This document shows positions 10,187-18,320 of a DNA stretch of 18,320 nt, piece by piece (position 1 is the stretch's first letter; each line of letters opens with the position of its first letter). The translations under genes were made by a program, and so were the position numbers. Origin of the DNA: Saccoglossus kowalevskii (lineage: Eukaryota > Hemichordata > Enteropneusta > Harrimaniidae); contig NW_003146291.1 in NCBI RefSeq assembly GCF_000003605.2, positions 167,627-185,946 of the forward strand, in the 5' to 3' direction. The notes under the pieces are model-generated. The model saw only the letters and a program-made list of their open reading frames with translations. It did not search any database and had not been told where the DNA came from.

Positions 10187-10540
10187 GTAGAAACTTCACA
10201 TAGTACAGAGTGGTATGAGTGCGGAAACTTTGCATGGAACAACACTGTCTATGTGTGGAAACTTCACATAGTGCATCATTGTCAGTGTATGGAAACTTCA
10301 CATAGTACAAAATTGTCTGTGTATGGAAACTTCATATTGTACATCATTGTCTGTGTATGGAAACTTCATATTGTACATCATTGTCTGTGTATGGAAACTT
10401 CACATAGTACATCACTGTCTGTGTATGGAAACTTCATATTGTACATCATTGTCTGTGTATAGAAACTTCACAAAGTACGTGCTGTACTGCACTGTCTCTG
10501 TATGGAAACTTCACATAAAACAAAAGACTAGTGCCTGAGT
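10187..10540. repeat. satellite zone 1: diverged 34-bp units
   Basis: The unit start recurs at 10187, 10221, 10255, 10289, 10323, 10357, 10391, 10425 and 10459, exactly 34 bp apart, then at 10502 after a 43-bp step. The core is ATGGAAACTTCACATAGTAC, followed by a short linker. Units alternate irregularly between CACATAGTAC and CATATTGTAC subtypes. The outermost left units are the most diverged, as expected for an array edge. Open frames across it (10253-10538) arise because three units make 102 bp. Confidence 0.95.
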
Positions 10541-11906
10541 ATGGAAACTTCACATAGTACAGAATTGTCTGTGTATGGAAACTTCATATTGTACATCATT
10601 GTCTGTGTATGAAAACTTTGCATAAAACAAAAGACTAGTGCCTGAGTATGGAAACTTCACATAGTACAGAATTGTCTGTGTGTGAATACGTCATATAAAA
10701 CAAAAGACTAGTGCCCGAGTATGGAAACTTCACATAGTACAGAATTGTTTGTGTGTAAATACGTCGTATAAAACAAAAGACTAGTGCCAGAGTGTGGAAA
10801 CTTCACATAGAACAGAATTGTCTAGGCGTGAAAACTTCAAGTTTGCATAAAACAGAAGTGTATGTGTGTGAATACGTCATAAAAAACAAAAGACTAGTGC
10901 CCGAGTATGGAAACTTCACATAGTACAGAATTGTCTGTGTGTGAATACGTCGTATAAAACAAAAGACTAGTGCCAGAGTGTGGAAACTTCACGTAGAACA
11001 GAATTGTCTGGGCGTGAAAACTTCAAGTTTGCATAAAACAGAAGTGTATGTGTGTGAATACGTCATAAAAAAACAAAAGACTAGTGCCTGAGTATGGAAA
11101 CTTCACATAGTACAGAATTGTCTGTGTGTGAATACGTCGTATAAAACAAAAGACTAGTGCCAGAGTGTGGAAACTTCACGTAGAACAGAATTGTCTGGGC
11201 GTGAAAACTTTGCATAAAACAAAAGACTAGTGCCTGAGTATGGAAACTTCACATAGTACAGAATTGTCTGTGTGTGAATACGTCATAAAAAACAAAAGAC
11301 TAGTGCCCGAGTATGGAAACTTCACATAGTACAGAATTGTTTGTGTGTGAATACGTCGTATAAAACAAAAGACTAGTGCCAGAGTGTGGAAACTTCACAT
11401 AGAACAGAATTGTCTAGGCGTGAAAACTTCAAGTTTGCATAAAACAGAAGTGTATGTGTGTGAATACGTCATAAAAAAACAAAAGACTAGTGCCCGAGTA
11501 TGGAAACTTCACATAGTACAGAATTGTTTGTGTGTAAATACGTCGTATAAAACAAAAGACTAGTGCCAGAGTGTGGAAACTTCACGTAGAACAGAATTGT
11601 CTGGGCGTGAAAACTTCAAGTTTGCATAAAACAGAAGTGTATGTGTGTGAATACGTCATAAAAAAACAAAAGACTAGTGCCTGAGTATGGAAACTTCACA
11701 TAGTACAGAATTGTCTGTGTGTGAATACGTCATATAAAACAAAAGACTAGTGCCCAAGTATGGAATCTTCACATAGTACAGAATTGTCTGTGTGTGAATA
11801 CGTCGTATAAAACAAAAGACTAGTGCCAGAGTGTGGAAACTTCACGTAGAACAGAATTGTCTGGGCGTGAAAACTTCAAGTTTGCATAAAACAGAAGTGT
11901 CTGTGT
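10541..11906. repeat. satellite zone 2: 187-bp higher-order repeat
   Basis: The 34-bp unit is interleaved with 39/40-bp variants that carry AATACGTCATA and AAAACAAAAGACTAGTGCC. The full higher-order period is A(34)-B(39)-A'(34)-C(40)-B'(40) = 187 bp. Matching A units start at 10719, 10905, 11092, 11238, 11311, 11498, 11685 and 11758, giving steps of 186, 187, 146, 73, 187, 187 and 73. Shorter steps are deletion versions or AB dimers (73 bp). This is the pattern left by unequal exchange between registers. Confidence 0.92.
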
Positions 11907-12115
11907 GTGGAAACTTCGCATAGTACATCATTGTCTGAATGTGGAAACTTCGCATAGTACATCATTGTCTGAATGTGGAAACTTCGCATAGTACATCATT
12001 GTCTGAATGTGGAAACTTCGCATAGTACATCATTGTCTGAATGTGGAAACTTCGCATAGTACATCATTGTCTGAATGTGGAAACTTCGCATAAAACTTCG
12101 ATGTCTGTGCGTTAT
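11907..12115. repeat. satellite zone 3: homogeneous 34-bp units
   Basis: Units start at 11907, 11941, 11975, 12009, 12043 and 12077, exactly 34 bp apart, with almost no differences (GTGGAAACTTCGCATAGTAC plus linker). The last unit decays into unique sequence near 12115. The near-identity suggests recent local amplification. The subtype (TTCGCATAG, CTGAATG) is not seen in zone 1. Confidence 0.95.
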
Positions 12116-12119
12116 AAAC

Positions 12120-13320
12120 TCTTGTTTGGGGTGATAAAAATGACCCTATTTCGGATGACAATTGCTTGAAAACCAATCAGTGTTGACCCCGAGATACAGC
12201 GATACAGCGTACATGGATCGTGCTTTCAATCCGATAACTTAAACAACCCACCCTCAACCCAGAATGCCTCGAATGCAACAAATCAGTACATATGATACAA
12301 AACGACTGAACCTACAAATTATGTATAAATTACATGGGAAGGTTGTCGGCGTTACTATAAACGGTCATGGGTCGGCTAAATAAGTTGAATGTGTACAGTA
12401 CAAAATACAATCACTTAAGATAAACATACCTTTAAATGGGGCTCGAATGCAAACAGCACGATCTATGGTTTCGGGAGCAGAACTTAATAGAATGTCATGC
12501 AAAGTACTGTTGCCCGTTTTACCACTGTACACTGGCTAACCCGGACGCTTCAGGCTTTTACTTTATGTAGATGACAAAGGAATGTTAACGACTTTAACTG
12601 CATGCACACTGACTTTTAAACACCCAAATGACATGCCAGCACTGCGGGTAATTTAAGGGCACTGGAAATAAACAAAGTATTTTTTGTCAAATCGGCGTAT
12701 GGTTACTATTGACGTTTTATATCGGCATTGAATGATGGCATGACGATAAAGTTTCTCGCTGTTGATGATAATTTCATGACGTCGTCACTACGGTAGCTGT
12801 AAAATGAATAATTTGATTTACTTCACGGCTAGCCAGGATCAAAATTACATTAGGCGAAAATGTAAACACGTACCGTTTTCAGAAGAAATCCGTTCATCTC
12901 TTAGCTCTAGTATAACACTAGAATAAAGTCGCCGATAGTGTGTAGGCGTAGTCATCAGTGTATGCTATACAGCCCTGTAAGTCGCTGAGACCGACGTCTA
13001 CGCTATACGAGCTGCGTTCTGACTGTGACCAGGGTAGTCATTAAACGAGAAGTATTTTCCCACACCCTCTATCGTTATTCACCAAAGTGACAGTGTTGGT
13101 AATAGAGCTCTAGATAACAGACTGGCTCTATTTCACTACGTTGTCACTATAGTTGGGGTCGTAGTTATTGGACGTGTTCATGTCATGTGTCATGACAATA
13201 CTATAACCATAGTCAGGAGGGCGTGTTTTGAATATATAAATTTACGACCCGTTATGCCTAGAATAGACTAGAATGGATCCTTTATTGCTATCGTGCCCAT
13301 ATATGAGGTTTTGATGAATA
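12120..13320. other. non-coding flank of the satellite
   Basis: Unique-looking sequence, with slightly higher GC near 12950-13050. One minus-strand open frame with a donor is listed separately. No other gene is supported. Confidence 0.5.
12365..12535 (-). other. stop-bounded open frame with a good donor (candidate exon)
   Basis: On the minus strand an open frame runs from after a TAG (12538-12536) to TGA at 12367-12365. Inside it, AAAG|GTATGTTT at 12430/12429 is close to donor consensus and would end an exon in phase 1. The 35 codons before the donor have a complex, protein-like translation without Met, so this would have to be an internal exon. The upstream acceptor is poor because there is no pyrimidine tract. 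Weak evidence overall. Confidence 0.15.
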
Positions 13321-13321
13321 A

Positions 13322-13371
13322 TACAAAAAATTCCGAAGAAGAAAAGAAAAGAAAAACAAAACAAAAAAAAA
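13322..13371. repeat. A-rich low-complexity tract
   Basis: Runs of AAAAGAAAAG followed by ACAAAACAAAAAAAAA. It could be a degenerate retroposon tail or simple-sequence drift. No element is recognisable upstream. Confidence 0.6.
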
Positions 13372-13379
13372 CGCTCTAA

Positions 13380-14129
13380 CAATACAAGAAAATCGCAAAC
13401 AAGACTCACACATTTCTAGATAAATAACTGGTGATTTTATATATTTCTGAAGCATTTCAACTGAATGTTCCCTTATATTAGAACAGTCGTTAGTCTGTAT
13501 AAGGCTTTTGCCACATCGTTCATAATGTTTTCTTCTTTACTGTTTAAAGTATTAATTAATACCTTCCATTGTTTTTGTTGTCTTGACTTAATGTTGTGTT
13601 TTCTGAACAAACTTTTACTTTGCTTAGTGTATAACAGACATGCCAGCAAGAACTGTTGCTTATTCTCAATTTATTTAAGTGTCACAAACTGACATTTCTC
13701 GCTATCAGAGATGAGTACGTTATTGTACCTTTCCATGTCAATATGTAAGCAATGTGCAATTATCCTAAGTTTGGTCGCGCCATTGCATAGCGATATAGTG
13801 TTTTTTTTAAACAAGAGGCGGGTGCTATTGGCAAATAAATAATTTATAAAATAAAAGTTTTGGTATGCCACAATACCGAAATTGATCAATTCCATAAAAT
13901 TTCATTTTTTCTTCAATCATTGAGAATTGGCATTTTGCTAATTTTGATAAAAGGTCATTTCTATGTTTGACAAGAGTCACGAATAACACAAGTGGCGACG
14001 GAGGCCGTTACCAAATCAACCGTATTTAGTATATAACAAATAATTCCCACGTTGTCATATACATGTACTTAATATTGAGGCACCCCCCACCCAGTTACAA
14101 ACCATCACTATTCGACGCATTGTATCGAT
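13380..14129. other. non-coding stretch
   Basis: Contains two small open frames on opposite strands (13465-13692 and 13671-13895), hydrophobic and AT-rich, with no splice context. Nothing supported. Confidence 0.5.
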
Positions 14130-14268
14130 TACATCACGCGCGGATTTAGGGGGAGGCACGCCCCCCCCCCCTCAGTCCGCAAAAAATAAATAAACAAATC
14201 AATTTACAAACCCAGCCCACGTCAATAGAAGCCGCCCCTACTGAATTTCTGGATCCGCCAGCGTACAT
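14130..14268. mobile_element. 129-bp terminal-inverted-repeat element with TACAT target duplication
   Basis: The element spans 14135-14263 and is flanked by TACAT on both sides (14130-14134 and 14264-14268). Its ends, CACGCGCGGATTTA on the left and the inverted right end CGCTGGCGGATCCA, match at 9 of 14 positions. Just inside, each end has a G-rich block (TAGGGGGAGG and AGTAGGGGCGG), and an 11-C run lies at 14161-14171. The length, lack of coding capacity and GGAT...GGGG ends suggest a MITE. I do not assign a superfamily. Confidence 0.55.
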
Positions 14269-14578
14269 GACCTTTTATTCAACTTTATAATTAAATTAAA
14301 ACGAAAAGACAGAGGACAATGTAGATCAAACTCAGATTCAATGGACAACATAAGATAGCTGTTCGAGTGATCAAGGACATGTGAACAAGGCTGGCGAATT
14401 ACAATACAGTGAAGTGTGAACCTATTTGTTTTGACGCATTGTCATTGTCGGTGTTTTGTATCTTCTGTCCTCTGTTTAGCGTCATTTCCGGTCTCATTAA
14501 ATTGAATCCATGATATTTGCGAAACAGTAGTTTACGCCTGGGGATATGTATATGCAGGGTACTGTGAAATGACTAATT

Positions 14579-14925
14579 TTCACTGGGTTTGAATTTCACT
14601 GATTTAGCATTTAATGTTTCATGCATATTCAATGGGTTTTAAATTCACGGTTTTATCATTTACATATTCACTGGGTTTTAAATTCACGGTTTTATCATTT
14701 ACATATTCACTGGGTTTTAATTCACGGTTTTATCATTTACATATTCACTGGGTTTTAAATTCACGGTTTTATCATTTACATATTCACTGGGTTTTAAATT
14801 CACGGTTTTATCATTTACATATTCACTGGGTTTTAAATTCACGGTTTTATCATTTACATATTCAATGGGTTTTAAATTCACGGTTTTATCATTTACATAT
14901 TCAATGGGTGTTTAATTCAGCGCAT
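14579..14925. repeat. 39-bp tandem minisatellite, eight units plus a degenerate one
   Basis: Units beginning TTCACTGGGTTTTAAATTCA and ending in TTTACATA start at 14628, 14667, 14706, 14744, 14783, 14822, 14861 and 14900. All are 39 bp apart except one 38-bp unit, which lost an A. A degenerate unit precedes them at 14579. The two edge types read TTCAATGGG and the central ones TTCACTGGG. A 116-codon open frame spans it, but the 38-bp unit shifts the frame between copies, which argues against coding. Confidence 0.95.
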
Positions 14926-14929
14926 TTTC

Positions 14930-15574
14930 CAGTCAGCGAAATAAGCAAAAATAAAATCCAGTGAATAATTAATCCTTTTACAGTATATGTAAGACGTGAC
15001 TAAGTCACAGGTTTGAATATTGTGAGGGAAATTATATTCTATTTGATTTGTCGCCGGCTGCAAATCCACAATGAAGACCTCGGCTTAAATGTTTATGATG
15101 CTTTCCCGTTACCTGGCCTTAAAATGCGTCATAAGAGGATATAGCTTAACGTAGTGACGTACTTATTAATAACCTTTTGAAAATTCTGTATTAGTTTTAC
15201 CCTGTAATCAATGATAATTAATATCAATATTAATATTCCTCGAACTGATCATTGAAACATACGATGAACAAAACAAAACAAAAAAAAAATTATATTATTG
15301 ACACAGTAAAATATATGTGTATATATTTGACAACGATGTGATACAAAGCTCAGTGGAGCTTGTCAGCATTTTGTGTAAATTGCTGCGATTAAAAACGATG
15401 TTTTATCGCCGGTAGTGGGAATCTAATTCACGCACCCTCGGCAAGGAGGATATCATATTAACAGCATATACCCTGCAACTTACTGTAAGATGTGTGTTTA
15501 TGTAAACTACTTTTAAATTTGGGAGTAGTATTTGATATAATTATTCTAGTGTGTTCCGTGTTATTTAATTTCAG
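14930..15574. other. AT-rich non-coding stretch
   Basis: No open frame of note. Its end, TTATTTAATTTCAG (15561-15574), is a good acceptor for the candidate exon that follows. Confidence 0.5.
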
Positions 15575-15657
15575 ATTCATATAAAGATCATCATGCGAAC
15601 TCAATTACTGGAAGCAATGCCGTGCCATGCGTTGTCATACGTCACGCAGTGTTTCTG
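15575..15657 (+). other. candidate internal exon, 83 nt
   Basis: The segment is framed by a good acceptor (TTATTTAATTTCAG) and a strong donor (CTG|GTAAGAAGT). It is more GC-rich than its surroundings and open in two of three frames. One frame carries an internal ATG (ATCATCATGCG). The other, starting after two bases, would accept an incoming phase-1 codon and leaves phase 0. Neither peptide is recognised. It could also be a UTR or non-coding RNA exon. This is the best-formed isolated exon-like unit on the plus strand. Confidence 0.35.
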
Positions 15658-15660
15658 GTA

Positions 15661-17339
15661 AGAAGTATGGTTTCTGGAAATCCTTATTCGCATACTCGAC
15701 TGAAGTAACAGACACCAACCCTAAGATTCATTTAACAATCGTCGGCATTTTGTTAGCGATACAATTAACCGACACATTGGGTATACAATAAAATAAGACA
15801 GCGTGGTGACAGTAATAAACTTGCTTATAAAGAATGACACTACATAGCCAGGCATTAAGGACGCCATTTAGGGTGAATGTATACACTCGTTACAATGGTT
15901 AGAAGGCGGCGAGTAATAAGATATAACGGTAGTTAACCAGGCTTAATAAATGATAACAAATGAACGGACAACAACAGATAATAATAAGATCGTCTTCCGG
16001 TCGAGCGAGTAACAATGCAATTGGCAACTTAACAAATGAATAAACAACGTTATCCCGGACCTTCAAATCAGCGGCGTATCTTTGGTGTCGTGTCTTCAGA
16101 TGTGACAACTGACTAATACCCACGCTGACATTGAAACAGGAATTAAATGTTTACATATTTCTATGAATATACCTAATTCATACGTTCATTGTACCACAGT
16201 GCCTCTCTTGTTGAGGGACTGTGATTGTACACTCGTACATCTACTGTATCGGTTATACCATGGTTATACGTACATCGTGTTTTTAACCGTTCCATAAGCT
16301 GTGCCCTCTAGTGGTGAAACGCTCATGTGACGTACTTGGGTGTAAAGAACGCCGTTCACATCGTCGATATGTTATGATCTTATGATCGCCCGTCAATAGA
16401 ATTTTTTTTACAGATTCAGTATATCCTATATGACGAGTGACTGCATTTGAATGATATTAATTACACTAATCAGACTAATTTACGCCATTTTGGTGTCACG
16501 TCGTCAGAGGGCGCGATATTTAAAGAGATGTTAAACTCGTGCCATCGCCAATGAGCCGTGTATCTACACGAATGGTAGTACACATGGTTCATTATATTAT
16601 ATTCATTGTACGTCACGGGTGCATGTGATTCAGTGTGATTGGTGATTTAGCTGACAATATCGAAAATTCAGCTGATAGTAACAAGTATGATGACGAACCA
16701 AAATATATATTTACTTTTTTAGTGGAGGCAATTCAACCACCTGTTTTGCTTTGTTCAGCGTTGCAAATGCAAGTCAGCGTGTGTGCGCGCTTCGCGGATT
16801 TGAGGGTGATATCGAGGTTCATTTACAACCAATTCTAGTCGTTTTGGACTGAGTCGGACGCAACCGGGTTTGGGCATTTAGTACGGCTGAACAGTTTGGT
16901 TTAATGAACCGAATAGCTGTTATTTGTAGCATGGAATATAAATCGAACGCTCTTTAACTACCAACAATAAAACATATTTGGCAAACAAAATGATTTAACA
17001 TTTCACTTTGTTCACATATATGTTCTGTCTACGTATATGGGCAAACCATTAATTATTGTACTACCGGTATTGTGGAGAATGGTGTCACCAAATCGAAACA
17101 ACTTGAAAATTAGGATTTTATATTCTTTTTGTTTGCTGAGTGTAAAGTCGAGCATATATGAAGGTCAATTTAGATTTAAAAACCCACAATGATTCTATCG
17201 TAGAGGAAATGTCGAGATTGTGATTTGATCACTCACGAGTGAAGTAGTGTCCTGTACAATTATCCGCGTTAAGTTATCACTTGGACACGTTTTCCACTCC
17301 ACGATAAGAGTATGCAGTCAACTGTATTTAATAGCATAT
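15661..17339. other. non-coding stretch
   Basis: Nothing supported. The minus-strand frame at 15899-16123 starts with GTG, not ATG, and has no splice context. The plus frame at 16635-16838 is short and unremarkable. Confidence 0.5.
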
Positions 17340-17457
17340 ATTTACATTTCAGTGACTCACATCTGTTTGTGAAGTTAATATCAGAGTACGCCAACCTTGT
17401 ATTTGATTTATTTGAAATATCTAATATTTACTCCGTCTTGATGTTGATCTATTTCAG

Positions 17458-17485
17458 GGCGTATGTTTCGTTCAACCGTTAGTAT
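17458..17485 (+). other. possible 28-nt microexon
   Basis: An acceptor with a T-rich tract (GTTGATCTATTTCAG, ending at 17457) is followed only 28 nt later by a donor-like AGTAT|GTAAGC. Both sites look acceptable, but a short distance between two motifs arises easily by chance. A second acceptor-like site (TTTACATTTCAG) ends at 17352. Confidence 0.15.
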
Positions 17486-17886
17486 GTAAGCAAGAATGCA
17501 TGCAAGAGAAGTGAATTGAATTCAACAAAGCCTATTTAGAACATGATTGCTCAGTAAATAAAGCTCCGCTATGTGGTCCATTGTCAAACACTCGTCGTAC
17601 GTCGATCGACTGTTACTCACGTAAATATGGAGTACCACTACAATAGAGCTCCTTGTTATCGGATGCCCGAACGTAGCGAATTTGGTTTCAGGCGGGCCTA
17701 CTCTAGCATGTAAACATGGTTGAATTTTCGCACAAAATAACAACGTCGTGACAACGACAAAGAAATAGGGATATCGCAGAAATTATGATGCACAAAAAAT
17801 GAAACCAAGAAACCCTGACATTTGATTTTTACAAGGACCGGATTTATCCTCTATCCGAATTCAATATCAGCACATTATTTCGACGT

Positions 17887-17923
17887 CTTTCTTTCTTTCT
17901 TTCTTTAAAAAAAAAAAAAAAAA
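17887..17923. repeat. (CTTT)5 microsatellite followed by A17
   Basis: Five CTTT units run directly into 17 consecutive A. The switch from a pyrimidine tract to an A tract is abrupt. The A run might be a retroposon tail, but no element body is recognisable upstream. Confidence 0.9.
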
Positions 17924-18320
17924 TCGTAAGAGTTTTATGACGAGTCGTTATATACATTATCATTTATTCAATTCAACGCTATGATAATCCACCGTGACTG
18001 CCACAGATAATCTTATTTGAATTTCGTGCAACTCTCTTCCAACCTGGGATGAACCGTGCCCATAATTCTAATGTTTTTTACAAACAAAATAATATATCAG
18101 AGCAGAATCAGCAAGCTTAATACTATACAAACTTTTTCTATAGAAATCAAGTAACGTTTTCATTTTCATATTTTATTGGGTTACACGTGGTTACAGTATC
18201 GTTACTGTCTTGTATGTTGCATCGTCATTAATACGTGATACGTTACTATGTAATATTTTTCACTGTTACTGTATAGTTCATTTTATTGTTGCTACGTGCT
18301 ATGTAGTATCTTTACTGCAC
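17924..18320. other. non-coding end of the window
   Basis: AT-rich with repeated GTTACTGT/CGTTACT words between 18190 and 18275, but no regular period. No gene supported. Confidence 0.5.

Noticed and set aside
10253-10538. Overlapping repetitive open frames encoding METS-like peptides
   Set aside because: They are translations of the 34-bp satellite. The unit length is not a multiple of three and the frames end when the unit length changes.
10187-12115. CRISPR-like array
   Set aside because: The 34-bp repeats are head to tail, with no unique spacers of regular length, and the context is eukaryotic.
15899-16123. Minus-strand 74-codon frame
   Set aside because: It begins with GTG and has no Kozak, splice or protein-family support.
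17522-17743. Minus-strand 73-codon frame with an internal donor-like GTGAGTAAC at 17620
   Set aside because: The first codon is TTG, not ATG, and no acceptor stands upstream, so it does not make a credible first or internal exon.

Overview
The window looks like nuclear DNA from an animal, most likely an invertebrate. It is AT-rich, has one long reading frame in 18 kb, a clear spliceosomal acceptor in front of that frame, microsatellites, a satellite-like array and short inverted-repeat elements. I see no prokaryotic operons, Shine-Dalgarno signals, rRNA, tRNA or CRISPR array. A marine invertebrate is a guess from the style of the repeats; no sequence here fixes the phylum.

Left part (1-2.7 kb): the only confident gene is a minus-strand CDS (2300 to 1095, 401 aa). 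It is whole within one exon. A strong 3' splice site lies 48 nt before the start codon, with in-frame stops between them, so at least one further 5'-UTR exon lies upstream (higher coordinates). I do not recognise the product: a basic, charged, helix-rich protein with a possible nuclear localisation signal. Two perfect CRE/ATF palindromes (TGACGTCA) lie 0.2-0.4 kb upstream.

Middle part (2.7-10.1 kb): mostly AT-rich non-coding DNA. It holds a 125-bp inverted-repeat element (4708-4832) with a diverged relative at 9487-9597, a third CRE palindrome, and several short open frames. A few of these frames have plausible splice signals (6457-6657, 9688-9910). They are listed as unproven candidate exons.

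Satellite part (10.18-12.12 kb): a tandem array built on a 34-bp unit. It has three zones: a diverged 34-mer zone, a higher-order zone with a 187-bp period (34+39+34+40+40), and a homogeneous 34-mer zone of six units. About thirty units carry GAAnnTTC, the core of a heat-shock element dimer, and the 39/40-bp variants carry TACGTCA/TACGTCG.

Right part (12.1-18.3 kb): mostly non-coding. It contains a 129-bp terminal-inverted-repeat element flanked by TACAT, a 39-bp tandem array (14579-14925), a well-formed 83-nt candidate exon (15575-15657), a possible 28-nt microexon, and a (CTTT)5-A17 tract. The plus-strand candidate exons at 6457, 9775 and 15575 have compatible phases and could belong to one gene with the satellite in an intron, but that is speculation without transcript evidence.
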